Source of the DNA: Pomphorhynchus laevis
Lineage: Eukaryota > Acanthocephala > Palaeacanthocephala > Echinorhynchida > Pomphorhynchidae
Reading direction: 5' to 3'
DNA length: 64,000 nucleotides
NCBI GenBank assembly: GCA_012934845.2
Contig: WNNJ02003250.1
Coordinates: 1-64,000, forward strand
The translations under genes were made by a program, and so were the position numbers. This document shows positions 36,766-48,836 of the stretch, in pieces. The notes beneath the pieces were generated by a model. The model ran no database searches. It was given only the letters and a program-made list of their open reading frames with translations, and was not told the DNA's origin. The number at the start of each line of letters is the position of its first letter. Position 1 is the stretch's first letter.

Positions 36766-39700
36766 CTAAAAAGTCAGTTAATTAAAATTCAAAACAATTC
36801 TGATCATTACCGGTAACATTGTATATGTGTGATATTACTTTATTACATTGGTATTAACAACGAAAACAACAACACAATTTTATTATATATATAGTAGAGC
36901 TAATGAGCTTATCCAACCACATTTAATAATCAACTCCCTCAGATAATCTGATAACGTCGACAACAATTGTTGGCGCATCCGCACTCACCGACAGATGCTT
37001 ATAGTCTTGAAAAAAATTTCTTACGCTAAAAATGCCATATGTATGTGTACATCAATCCGAAACTGCCATACAATTCGGTACGAATGGTAACCGTGATAAC
37101 GATGATATTTGAAGGACCTGATTTTTTTATTATTAACAATAGACGCTATACTTGATTCCTTGGAGATTACTACACAGTGTGCCATCCAAATTGTGACTTT
37201 TTTACTCTTGGGATATCATGAAGGATATTTTTTGTCCGTATATTAAAAGATGTTGTAAAAATAAAACAAGTAGACCAATCATTAAAGACATACACGGCAA
37301 TTGTCTACTTGTTTGTCATTATTTCCTAATTATGGTAACAAATTTGAATTAAATAGCAGTTGAACTAAAAAACGTAATTAGTCTTAAGCGTTATTAGTGA
37401 CAACGAAGTTTTTCAAGTACGGATTAATACAATTTTATTAAGGTATCTTTATATTAGGATACTCTTATAATGCAACATCAATATATCTAGAATGCTCTCA
37501 TTTTTAGCCAATAAGAATTGGCCTCGTGGCTTAATAAAGAGTTTCTGTATTTAATCTTCTAATTATAACTTTTTTTAAATTGTATCTAATCTCATAATGA
37601 TTTTCACTTATGTAACCATTAAAAATCATAATAGAATTTGGAAACTATGCCAAAATAATAGCATTTGACTGTTTCATAATTTATAGAACAACGAATCTCA
37701 ATTTAAAACGATAACATTTATCAACGGAGGACCTTACACGATAGCCTTTTTTGGTATCAACAATGTTTCAATAAATCGATAGGATTTGGAATCGAACTGC
37801 TTGCATTCTGTATGTGACTTTAAGATTTTATTTCTAATTTATGCAATTTAAAAGTGCACAAGGTTTTAATATACTTTTATATTGCCAAATCAATATAAAT
37901 AGAATATTCTCGTTATGGTCAATGGAAATTGACCCCAGAGTTTATATATTTAATCCCCTAATAATGACTTTTAAATTATAACTAATCTGGGTCCTTTATA
38001 CCAATGTAACTATGCAAATTGATATGAAAAATTTTGAGACGCAATATTTTTTGACATGCAAATTTTTGAAAAATTTTCAATTTGTTCGGAGTAATAATTG
38101 AATTTAAATTATATATTGATAAGATTATATCTTTTAATATTAAAAGTATATTATTAAGCGAAATCAAGTGTTTAAAACAACGCTTCTTTGATTAATAGCG
38201 TATCGGTGTTCAGTATTTGAATTCGATAATTATTTTAAAATATAAAAATATTCAAATTTAATATTTTAATACTATATACTTTCATACTCATTTGATATAA
38301 TTTACCTTCGTATTATTTAAATTAGAAATAATAAGGCAAATTATTATTCTATTCATTTATTTCATATTTAAAATATAATTTAAACCTAAATATAGTGTTT
38401 TCCTGTCTTTTCCCAATTTATATAAGGTTTTATTAAATATAAGGCAAAACATTAGGTTTATTTGTTATCAGTAGAAGTGGATACATACGTATTATGTGAT
38501 TTATTATGATCAATCAAAGATAATATACTTATCATTCATTATATACCCAACGTTCATTTTATAGTTCAAGATTTACTTTAAGGAATAGAGTTAAAATTAT
38601 TCTAGACATTGGCAATACGTGTGTACAAAATAAAACACGCCGAGGACAAAAAATAAACAAGATTTAACTAAAATATCACCAGCACTATACAAAATCAGAG
38701 CAAGTTAAGAAAGCAATTAATCTATTCTTCAATTATATTTCAATATAATCGAGAATAAATCGATTGTTTATTGCTGAGTTAAAAATGTGGAGGAATCGAT
38801 ACTTTGCTAATAATATTCTCGTATTCTTGTTTTGATAGCTTATTAAAATGCTGAGTCTAATATAAACTAATTATTGTTTATATTTTTAAATTGTTTATAT
38901 CTTTATAAATTTTTATCTTTATAAACAATTAAGATTGTTTATATCTTTATATTAAACAATTATTTGGAATATTAGAGTTGAATCAATCTAAACACTAATT
39001 TATTTTATATTCCTCAAAAAAATAGAATTTGTCATTTTGAACAAATTGTAAGTTTTTCTTACAATTTTGAACCAGCTCCGGAATTCCAAAAACTGAACTT
39101 AATATTATATAAAGTTATTGCAATGTAATTACTGTTCCCATATGCATCATGAGCCTCTGCAACACGCCGTCGCGATATCCGTTACTGATGAGTAATAGAA
39201 TCGACAAACAGCATTTGTCGCAATTTTTTTAAACCAAATTAGCATTTATAAAAATAATTAAAGATTGCATTTATAATAATTATAATTGTAATTAATTACA
39301 TTAATTAATGGTAATATTTAATTATATTATAATAAAAATTAATATATTATAATTATATTACATTAATTATATTAATAATTATTTATTTCTTATTTGAAAC
39401 AAAGTATACACTTGCGATATTAAATTTTTAAATATTATTTGAGATTGAAACGAGATTAAGCAAAGTAAAAATTAGCGGTGTGAATTCCACGTTTAAAATG
39501 TTTATCTTTCGTTTATTGAGTTCGTCTAATTACTATTTGCAAGATAACTGATTTTGATCCATTCATTAAATTTGAAATTTTTGAACAGAATTACTAACAC
39601 GAATTTATTTTTACGTTTCGATAACTGCATTACCAGTAAAGCATAAGACAATATTGTTTGTTTCAAAAAAAGAAGAATACAAAACGCAAATTGAATAAGA

Positions 39701-40039
39701 AGAACAAGCATAAATAGGATCAGTAAACAAAATACAAATTGTGTATTTTGATGATATAGCAGCAGCTAGCGAAATAAAATTGTGAATTGTTGATTTTTTA
39801 ATCTCTGTTACTTAAAATTATAAATTAAGATTATGCATTTCTATTTATATTTTCTAAATTTTATCTGGCATGCTTTCTATTCTACTTACTCGCATTTTCA
39901 TTTTTCTTATTTCTTAAATTTACGCTCTATTAAAAACCTCACTTTATTTTTTGTAGTGCATATTTTTGTCTCTTTACTTATATTATGCTGCTCTAACTTT
40001 TGAATATTAAAATGTATGGATTTATAAATAATTACTTAC
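36766..40039. other. Intron 3; one short coding-like stretch
   Basis: AT-rich intronic DNA. At about 36920-37050 on the minus strand a stretch reads VRNFFQDYKHLSVSADAP then TIVVDVIRLSEGV. It looks coding in composition and has a donor-like cgg-tgagt inside, but its phase does not fit between exons 3 and 4. Nothing else is recognised. Confidence 0.4.
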
Positions 40040-40172
40040 GGTAAGTTCATCGGCTAATTTGATCAAGTGATCTGCGCTTGACGATATATAACTTAGACCA
40101 AGTAATTTATCCTCGCAATCTTCTGTACTTCGCAATAAACTAGTTAATTCATTTAAAATATTTGCATGAAAC
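40040..40172 (-). CDS. Plakin gene exon 3
   Basis: A 133-nt exon, phase 2 to phase 0, with acceptor gttatttaaaaaag and a consensus donor gtaagt. It completes an Arg codon and reads FHANILNELTSLLRSTEDCE, then DKLLGLSYISSSADHLIKLA and DELT. This is where the helical part of the protein begins. It lies only 50 bp from exon 2, the shortest intron of the gene. Confidence 0.85.
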
Positions 40173-40222
40173 CTTTTTTAAATAACAATCATAATATATT
40201 TACGAAGTAGGTTAAAATATAC

Positions 40223-40377
40223 CGTTTCTCTTCGTCTAAAATTTGGGTTTCCGAATACCGCCTTCTACTATCTCTATTGTAACGGCTGTCGCTTTCATAT
40301 TTCGTTGGTGTACGATCGTTGTAATATTCGTTAAAGGATTGATGTCTATCGGCACTGTGGCGGTATTCATCGTGGTG
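40223..40377 (-). CDS. Plakin gene exon 2
   Basis: A 155-nt exon, phase 0 to phase 2, with acceptor tttgtattatataag and donor gtatat. It reads HHDEYRHSADRHQSFNEYYN, then DRTPTKYESDSRYNRDSRRR and YSETQILDEEK. It is low in hydrophobic residues and rich in Arg, Tyr, Asp and Ser, so it continues the disordered head of exon 1. A 5' isoform starting elsewhere could also splice to this phase 0 acceptor. A zinc-knuckle LINE begins about 120 bp upstream of it in the intron. Confidence 0.8.
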
Positions 40378-40494
40378 CTTATATAATACAAACACAAAAA
40401 TAAATTAAAAATTTTTCAAATGGTAAGTACAAGTTTTTCGCTGGAGGATCAAACCAATCAACAAATATGCAGATTTCTAGCAATATAATAACTA

Positions 40495-43400
40495 AAAAAG
40501 AGGCAAGTGGTGTGTTCTTTTCTCTTTTCCATTCCAGTGTAGAGGGAGAACTCCCCCAGTACCGAAGTTAACGAACTTGGTTTGCATCAAACTTTTGGTT
40601 CCAATAGAGAGAGACAAAACTTATTTGACGTATTTCTCAGAAGCTTTGCTGATTAATATAAAAAAGAATTTTGTTTAATTCCATTAGATACTATGAAACT
40701 GAGATAAAAATTTCGTTCAGCACCTAAGAGCTAGCAAATACAAATATTGAATTCTTTGAAACTAAATATACAGATCGCGGCGTGGTGTCATTTAAACCGA
40801 TTCAAGCGACACTAAAAATGACTAATATTCCTACCTTCCTCTCATATGATGACATTTTGCACTGGAGAGATAATTCCATGTAATTAACGTTAGCTTTATT
40901 AATTGAAATAATGGTTTTCCGATTCATATGGCTTTCTGCCACAGGCCAATTGACAAGGCTTTGCGGTTGGCGAATTCAGCATGCAACACCTATATGAGGC
41001 ACAATCTACGATTTACACTTATTGAATCTGACTCGCTAACGTACCCTTCACTGTAACAACTGTCATCGATGGGGGCATTGTGCGGCTAGTTGTAGTCTAC
41101 CCCATAAATGTGTAGTTTGTGGTACAACAGATGAACACACTGGTAAAGTGTGACAAGAATCTTGTTTGTACGAATTGCGGAGGTGATCACCATGCCTGAT
41201 CAAGGAAGTGCAAAACTTTTAAGTGCTATCATAAAATACAATATGGTACGGTAGAGAAACCGACAATCTTTGTAGAGGCAAGTGGCTCCACCAAGACGAG
41301 CGACAGAATGTCAGACGCTGATATTATGAAGTTAATAGAAACCAAACACCAATCCTCGATGACTCAGTTAGAGAATATGATTCAAAGTTTGAGGGCAAAA
41401 TTGATTGAGTGATTAACTCCGTCCGTATCTGACAAGACCTCCATAAATAAAATACCCTAACCGAAAACGAGAACCGTCTCAATGCAGAGCCTTGATTCTC
41501 TAAAGTTAGCCAAGAAGGATCTAATATGGACAGTCGAAGAAGTGATCTCAACGAGAGATGAAGATATTGATGGTGGGCAAGCGACTCCAACTGTTGGAGA
41601 TGGAGGCGGGAATAACGACCTTTCCGCCTCTAGTCTCGACTAGGTGGATGGCGTCCCATTCTGGTAACATTAACGCGATGAAAAGGAGTCAAGAGTGAGT
41701 CTTTTTCACTGAATATCCTTCAGTGGAATTCTGGAGGTACTCCTGCCCTTAGGCTTCTATCTGGTAAAGATGCAGATGTTATAGTCGTTCAGGAAACGAG
41801 GTATATCCGTATCCCCAGAACATTACTCGATTTATCCCAAAGCATATAATAACCCACTTTACTCCGTACATAAACCCTACATACTCCTCTTCTTCTTTAG
41901 GTCTTCTAGCCTTAGTTAAATGCTCCTTAAGATTCTTCCTCTTATTAAACTACGCGAATCCAGCCCTTCCTTGTTTAGTTATATCACAAGTTAAGAACGG
42001 TAAATTAGCATAGCTAATGTATACATTAGGCCGGGGAGATTCACAAGAACCGTGACCTCCTGGACTGAATTGTAGATATCGTTTACAACATGTTACTCTG
42101 TGACTTCAAGGACATAACTGGTTGTTGGATTAATGGTGCACTCCGTAAAGCCAGGAACGACAATCTTATACATAAACCACAATCCCCACCTTTCATTGCT
42201 CTACAACAAATTCACCCCTCGACATATTACTGATTCATAAGATGTGGTTGTTAAACACCCATCTGCGCTGAGCAGTCGCACCAACAGCTAACAACATATC
42301 ATGACCTCACACACTGACGCCTGGAAGAAGATAAGTTGTTCAGGAAAAGGTTCCACTTTGATCCTATTAGAGTGGCCTTCTTTTAGGTATCTATCCAACT
42401 CTTCCCCTGGATAGGGAATGATAGTTTGACCAAATTTAATTCCTACCTATCTTCGCAAGCTACCGGGATCCTTTCTACTACCTTTAAAGGTCGCATTTAC
42501 GATCCTACTCCAAAAAGCACAAGATTCCAGTTAAAATGCTACACCTTCCTAATCTCTCTGTTTATTTCAAACAGGTTCTCTCGAATGAATACTTGAGCTC
42601 TAGATATAGGCTCCAACAGAGTAGGTACATGACGAGTATTGCTCGTCTTAATCCCTTTCAGGCTTCCTTCTGGAAGATATAAAAAAAGAAGTTTGTCTGA
42701 AAGCCGGAGATAGCATCGGATTGGATTGACAGCGTAGGCTTTGATAGAGTTTTGGAGGAGTCATTAGCCTTACATAATTATGAAGCCAAGCTTTCTCCCC
42801 AGCCAATCTCGACTTGGGGTGACTTCAAGAGCAGAGACTTGTCTGTTAAAGGAAATCCTAAACTCCTGGGGCCCAATTCCGGACACCTCCAAATCCGTCG
42901 CTCCACTCTCTTCTCGAGTTTGTCAGCTATTGCCGGCCGAGCAAAGAAGAGAAGTGGCAATTACAATGCTTTTAGCCTCACCATTCTATGTAGCCGGCAT
43001 CAACTGAAGCCGAGAAAAATCGGTTTAATCGGTACTAAAGAAAAAATCGGTTTAATGTACAAAAGACCCTCGGTCCATTTCGATTAAAACTTTTTCATAT
43101 TTATCTACGAAAAGGTGCTTGCGCTTAGAATCCGCAACCATCTAAGTAGGCGTAACTTAATCCCACCGAATTTGCTTGGTTTTGTCAAAGGGCGCTCGGT
43201 ACATTCAGCAATTGGTGAAGTACATCAGTTTTATCATGATAACAGTCATCAGCTTGCATTGACTGTTTTTCTTGACTTTTCTGCTGCATTTGACAGCATC
43301 TCAATTCCCTTCGTTATCTCCTCTCTCAGGTCCCTCTGGCTGCTTGCCAGAATTGTTAACAGGATGAAGATACTGCTGTAACCAGGCGGTTCTACTATGA

Positions 43401-44230
43401 AGACGACTCTGATGCACGTCAATTCTACCCTATGACAGGTGTGCCATAAGGTTCCCCACTTTCTTCTATCTTATATCTTGCTACATCCATTGCTCTCTTC
43501 AAGGCATTCAAACATAAATAAACATCTCGTGGTATACGCTGATGATACCACATCCCTGTTTTCTGGACGCAGGTGCAAAGATGTTCTCTCGGACATTAGG
43601 CGTTTCTTTTTACGATTAAAAGACCAGCTTACCCCTTCCAATCTAATTTTGAACTTCGCAAAATCGCAGGTGATTGTCTTTAATGGCACCCTTGAAACTA
43701 AAAAGAAACTTAAGCGACTAGCACTCTTTGCACTTTCTATCATTTTGCAGCCTTTATCACTCCCCATCTTACGAGTCGAATAAAATATCTAGGGTTCACT
43801 GTTACGGTGAATTGGTCGGTGAAAGCTGACCTGGATAGACTTAAACGTATCCTGAATAGAGCTAGATGAGTTCTAAAACTGGCCCAGCATCTGTTATTGA
43901 ATGGGAAAACCCAAGTACATCAATGGGGTACTTGGGCTATCTCGGAATTAGTCTTTTTCTCTAGAGAACGCCCTCCAGTGCAAAGACTAAGGTTTTTCAA
44001 GTACCTCATCTCGAGATTACCGACCATAGTCCATCTTGACTAGACTCTAAGGGGTGGTAGACCCTAAATGCTTCAGTCGTTAGGTGGCGCGTTAGTACAG
44101 TCGGGCACTCAGATCCTACTGAACCTGGGGCCGTAATGTTGTTTAAAAGAAGTTACAAGAAATTGTGAAGATTCTGTTGGTGCTGTTTTATCCTTTACTT
44201 AATTGGTTATATCTTACGGTAGTGTAAATT
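40495..44230 (+). mobile_element. Zinc-knuckle LINE (ORF1 + endonuclease/RT), copy 1
   Basis: A ~3.7-kb plus-strand element, collinear with the copy from 60320. The first part (40500-41640) is a gag-like ORF1 ending in decayed CCHC knuckles (NCHRWGHCAASC-like near 41060, then a CVVCGTTDEHTGKV-like one). ORF2 starts near 41690 with LNILQWNSGGTPALRLLSG of an AP endonuclease. The reverse transcriptase lies at 43115-43783: LLGFVKGRSVHSAIGEVHQF, LTVFLDFSAAFDSISIPFV, then LVVYADDTTSLFSGRRCKD with the catalytic YADD intact, and LNFAKSQVIVFNG. A C-terminal part with NGKTQVHQWGTWA lies near 43900. Stops and frameshifts occur throughout both ORFs. It belongs to the broad Jockey/I/R1 assemblage by its ORF1 knuckles and RT motifs. 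It is antisense in intron 1. Confidence 0.85.
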
Positions 44231-45641
44231 GTTAAGAAATCTTTATTTATTTATAAAAATAAATTGCTGTATTTTTTAGTATCAATTTAAATGTTTATGA
44301 AAGAGAAAATAGCTAAAATACTGCACTCGGAGCATTTACAATTTGATTTGTTTACATTTAAATCCCATTTACTACCTTTCTCATATTTAATTTCACCCAT
44401 AATTAAAAAAATAAATGCTGATGGTTACAATAATTATAAATTGCAATAATTTTTATCCTGATACTAATAAGTTGTATCGCGATAGATACACTACAACGAC
44501 TCTTTGAAATATCGTCATTTCTTTTTAGTCACGTTTATTTCGTCTGTTATTAATAATTTCAAAATCCGTCTATTAATTTGTTTTGCTAAAATAAAAAGTA
44601 TATTTGTTTATACTACTCTGCATTTATAGTCTATGTGAGAATATTATAGCTTTACACTACTTTTTATTATTAAACGACTAAGTTTGTTTCCATGTTAATC
44701 ATTTAGAAATTTTTGTGATGATAATGTTTAAATATAAATAAATATATCATAATTTAAAAAAAATGTTGTGATATATATAATAGATAATCTTAGAAGTTCT
44801 GAAGATATGTTGCGCTACTTTGCTATAGTAGCAATTGTTCTTGAAGTATGACAATATGGGACCAAATCTAAATAAAACTATAAAATATATACAACTATGC
44901 TATAATAACCTTATATGTCAACTAGAGTGCCAAAAAATGTAATACATTGTATTTTAATATAAAAATATTATCACGATTTATTTTCTTAAGTAATTCCACA
45001 ATAACTATTTTTTAATTTTTGATTAAAATTCTCATTGATACAAAAAGGATTTCAATATGATAACTTGATAGTCCCTATTACGATCTTCAGGAAGCCGATT
45101 TATTTTTCTAATAATATTTACAGATTGCTATGGCATTAATAAATACACTAAGCATTATTCCATCTAGTAGTTAGGTATTTGTTAAGAAATTTCAGTAATT
45201 TTGAGCGGTATTTAGATTACCGTTTAACAAATACAGAAATTGTATCAAGCAAGGAATAATTTATTATATATTCTTCAGCAAGCTACACATGATTATCTTG
45301 CTTAATGGTCGTAATTAAGCAAATGTCTGCTAAAGATTTATGCTTTGAAATCATATGCTTCGAAATCTTTAGCAAATGTCTGCTAAAGATTTATGCTTTG
45401 AAATCATATCATTTTCTTCTATGAATAAGAATATTCACGAAACTCAATTTCAAAGAGTGCATTGATATATTAAACATTGAACATTCTCACGTATCTAGCT
45501 AGTTTACTGCAAACAACTAAACTGTCAAATACCATTATACCTATTTCAGTATTAGTATTTAAGTAGATATTGCTAAAATTAATTATTAATTAGTTATCCT
45601 TATTAATTATTAAATAAACACTATCGTATTTTAATGTTCAC
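44231..45641. other. Intron 1, part next to exon 1; one short direct duplication
   Basis: AT-rich DNA. A 39-base segment (agcaaatgtctgctaaagat...) occurs at 45318-45356 and again, identical, at 45371-45409, a local tandem duplication with a 53-base period. Nothing else is recognised. Confidence 0.6.
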
Positions 45642-46205
45642 CTTTGATCGTATTCGATGATGAGTACGGTGTCGCGTTGATCGATTTTCTTCTGATGTCT
45701 TTTCGATAACTTCGCTTTCCGATATACTATACAAGGCAGGAACGTGTCTTACAATGGATCGCGTGGTAATTGAAGTAACATTAGAAGGCCAGTGTCCTCT
45801 TGTGCTGGCTTTAGAAGTGCTTAAAGCGGGAAGAGATTGATAAATTGTTTTATGATTACTGAGGTTTCTTGACATTTCAAAATCATCGTATCTCCTATGA
45901 ATAGGAATGTCCACAAAACTTGATTTCGTAGATTGTATTGGTATGTTAAACACTGAGCGGTACTCGCTTTTCGTTGGAAAATTACAGTTTAACGAGCTAC
46001 TGCGACATATGCGAGGATCCATGGGTGAATGGGATAGTTCTTGTCTATATATATGACGTCTGCGGTGCTGTTGAGTCTGTTCGAAATTGCTATAATGTTC
46101 ATGACTTTTCTGATCTTCTTTACTGTTGTATCTACTGGTGTGTCCGTAGCGATCCTCACTTTCATCGTCATCATTTGAACAACTTGACATAAAGGTGGTG
46201 GTCAT
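45642..46205 (-). CDS. Plakin gene exon 1: alternative N-terminal head
   Basis: The ATG at 46205 has a favourable aaacaATGA context and an in-frame TAA six bases upstream, so it is a true start for this transcript. The exon encodes 188 residues and ends in phase 0 at the donor gtgaac. The protein starts MTTTFMSSCSNDDDESEDRY and is rich in Ser, Arg, His and Gln, for example QTQQHRRRHIYRQELSHSP and RSTRHRTHHRIRSK. No folded domain is recognised and no signal peptide or membrane segment is present. A possible acceptor (aatttcctttag, 46235) lies 29 bases upstream of the ATG, so an untranslated first exon may exist further right. The head replaces the usual actin-binding N-terminus in this isoform (inference). 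Confidence 0.7.
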
Positions 46206-48269
46206 TGTTTAAAAATCAAATGGTAAAATATCTTCTAAAGGAAATTAGAAGAATACAATAATTTCTCGTACAAAAACGACGATATTAAAAGCGTTTAACA
46301 ATAATATACTTTACTGAAAGCAGCAAATTAGATTTCCCCTGTTTGTAAAAAGATCAGTATTTTCTAAATACAGTGACCAACAGTAAAATTCGGTTCTGCC
46401 GTATCAACTGTTGCTTAATTACAGCTAGCACCGATAGTTTGGTTATACATTTTTTAAATGCTTACAAAATTGGCACTTACCTGAGCTCTATTTTATTAAC
46501 AAAATACTCTAATGCAACAAAATCAACAAAACCTCAAAGGGGTGCTTACTTTTTTGTCCGTGTGTTCTTGCTGTGTGTACTGATGATCGTACAAAGAATG
46601 AATGTGCTTGTTTTATTTGTAAAAAACGCTTTTTCGTATCTATATTGCTTATATATATTTTAATTAGCTGAATACGGAATGTGCACTTTTTGCACGATTA
46701 TTCGTCGTCGTCAAATTTATCTATCATATAAGCCTGATAGTATTTATGCTGCTGCACTTCTAGAAAAATACATCTTCAGAGTTTACTTTATCGAGAATTT
46801 CAGAATTTATGAGGTATGAAAGAAAGAGTTCTCTTCTGCACACAATCAAAAAAATATCCACGCTCGAGGGCTTCCGTGATTATTTAACGCAGAGAGAGAG
46901 CAGAAACAATATTAGAGAATTGATTTTTTTGTTCGTTTGTGTTGGTGAGCAATTTTTATATCAATTCCCTTTTTTATCCGCTGTGTTACTCTTCTACTGC
47001 TGTACTCTACTTTTATCTTTTTGTCAATGCGTGAATTAGTGTCATTGGCATCAACGAAGAAACATTCAGTGAGTTTATGAGGTTTTCTTTTATTGCAAAG
47101 CTCAGTTTGTTGATGTATACATGGTTATAAAGGAGGCAAAAAGCTTATGCAACAAAAGCACAGCATAATCATCATTTTCCAGAAATATGCTGTTTTCGCA
47201 TATTTAATATATATTTCCGTATTAAATAAAAAAAATACGAAATTTGCTTAATGTAATATATATGTTAACTATAAAGATCTTCCATTCACTGCTCTATTTG
47301 TGATCGATATAAACAGCAGATATCTCTCAATTCATCTATATGTTTGTACTAGACATGCCCCTTATTTAATTTCATTTTAGACTGCTTTCAAAACTAAAAT
47401 TATCAGATCCCACTGCTGGAATTATATTTTAGTAAAAATATCTTTAGCTTCAAGATTGAATTGCAATAAATGGAATTTACACAAATCAACTTTATTTCAG
47501 GTTTTCAACGATCTTAAAGTTTCTTAAATTATTTGAATGTATACTCACGTGCACGAACACTATTTTGGTTTCTCTACGCATAAACATTTATCATTTACAC
47601 GTTTACAATCATTTTTATCACCAATAATGTTGTTTACCTGAACACTTAAGCTTTTCACTTAAATTTCGAACAAAAATTTTTATTGCCTAAATTGTACGTT
47701 TATTGCCTACCTAATCGAAGTAAGGCACAATTGCATAGTGCTTCTATGATAATGTAAAAATACTTTTTTATAAATAAAGATTAAATTACATACATTGCTA
47801 TAAGATAATTGATTATTTATTTTTATATTATTAAAATTATAAAATTGATTATTATAACTTGCTTATTTTGTATTATTGAAATTATCAATTTGATTTTTAT
47901 AGTTTATTATTGAATATACATTTTTGTTTATTTTGCTTGTATTTATTCTCTTCGTACAATATATGATATGCAGTTGTTGCTCGACTTGGTACTTATACCG
48001 TACTTCCGACATTGTATCATAAGATTTTTATTCGTATATATACGATGTGTGCCTATTTAGCTGTGATTAAAATGCGGTCAACTTAAATTATTTGTGTTAA
48101 CATGTATTTGTAAATTGTCTTTTATATGATTTGTCTTCTTTAGTTGGTTTTAATTAAAAGTTACCTAATCTTTTTCATCTAAGTAATTATATTATTTTAA
48201 GCTATGTGTATAAGTACACTTAAAATCATATCGAAATAAACCTGGAATTGCAGAATCATTTTAATAGCA
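46206..48269. other. Upstream region of exon 1; possible promoter area
   Basis: If exon 1 has an untranslated leader exon, it should lie here or further right. The segment 46690-47040 is less AT-rich than its surroundings, with CT- and GA-rich tracts (for example gcagagagagagcag near 46890). I cannot identify a start site. No coding exon is seen on either strand. Confidence 0.35.
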
Positions 48270-48836
48270 ATAATAATGTATTTTAACAATTGTTTTGAGC
48301 TTAACGATCTTAGCAAGAAAGCAGGTCTAAAAGTTACAAAATAACCACATCTTAAACCCGTTCCGGATACGATCCTTTTTGAGACAGCCACTACAACAAG
48401 AAACCTGGATGCGCGGAGTGACCTGTTGATTCATGGATTGTTTGGTGATGCGACAAGCCGGTCCTTCGTTGACGTATGTGTTTTCAATTGTTTGGCTCCG
48501 TCGTACTCTGCAACGAATGTCCTTGATATATACAGATATCACGAAAATAGAAAAATATCAAAGTACAGTGAGAGAATCCAACTGATAGAATACGGTTCCT
48601 TCCATCCGTATATTGTCTCTACAACCGGCAGGATTGGCCATTCAGCCAACGCGATCATACAACAATTGTCAAGATTGTTACCAGCACAAGAAAGAACATA
48701 TTCTGAATTAATTAAATACGTAAGGACGAAACTATCAATGCTAATCGTCAAAGCGGTTTCAATGACTTTTAAGAAGAAAAAGTCACCGAGTCTCTCAACT
48801 TTCAACGATATGGATAATCAGCGAGCCCAATTGTGA
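48270..48836 (+). pseudogene. Fossil of a transposon-associated protein domain (ARLD...FFDVRVFNP type)
   Basis: The plus-strand frame reads TATTTRNLDARSDLLIHGLF, then GDATSRSFVDVCVFNCLAPS, then SATNVLDIYRYHENRKISKY and IQLIEYGSFHPYIVSTTGRI, then a helix-rich end (LIKYVRTKLSMLIVKAVSM). This follows the order of a conserved but poorly named protein segment that I associate with metazoan transposon ORFs: PHLQPL, ARLDI, FFDVRVFNP, Y+KHE, VE-x-GSFTPLVFTTTGG, +CRLSFSLL. The D-V-x-V core resembles a restriction-endonuclease-like fold, but that is a guess. A decayed PHLKPV piece lies just upstream with a stop before it. No adjacent reverse transcriptase is seen. The downstream ATG at 48426 is inside the domain and is not a genuine start. 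Confidence 0.5.

Larger units (their letters stand above)
824..46205 (-). other. Spectraplakin-type plakin gene, 11-exon model (partial, 3' end outside window)
   Basis: This is the joined gene model. Eleven minus-strand exons were placed by hand from GT donors, AG acceptors and matching phases (E1 45642-46205 to E11 824-1186). Every junction keeps one open frame of about 2596 codons: a disordered head of about 188 residues, about 320 residues of helical spectrin/plakin-like sequence, then about 2090 residues of plakin repeats. Plakin repeats in an invertebrate-like gene point to the spectraplakin family (shot, vab-10, MACF1), which links cytoskeletal filaments, microtubules and membrane junctions. 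The CH actin-binding pair and the C-terminal spectrin rod, EF-hand and GAS2 parts are not in the window, so the exact ortholog is an inference. Introns range from 45 bp to 12 kb and carry most of the transposons seen here. Confidence 0.85.

Noticed and set aside
39140-39230. Hammerhead-like ctgatgag followed by a perfect small hairpin (cgacaaa/tttgtcg)
   Set aside because: The conserved gaaa is replaced and no stem I can be formed; taken as chance.
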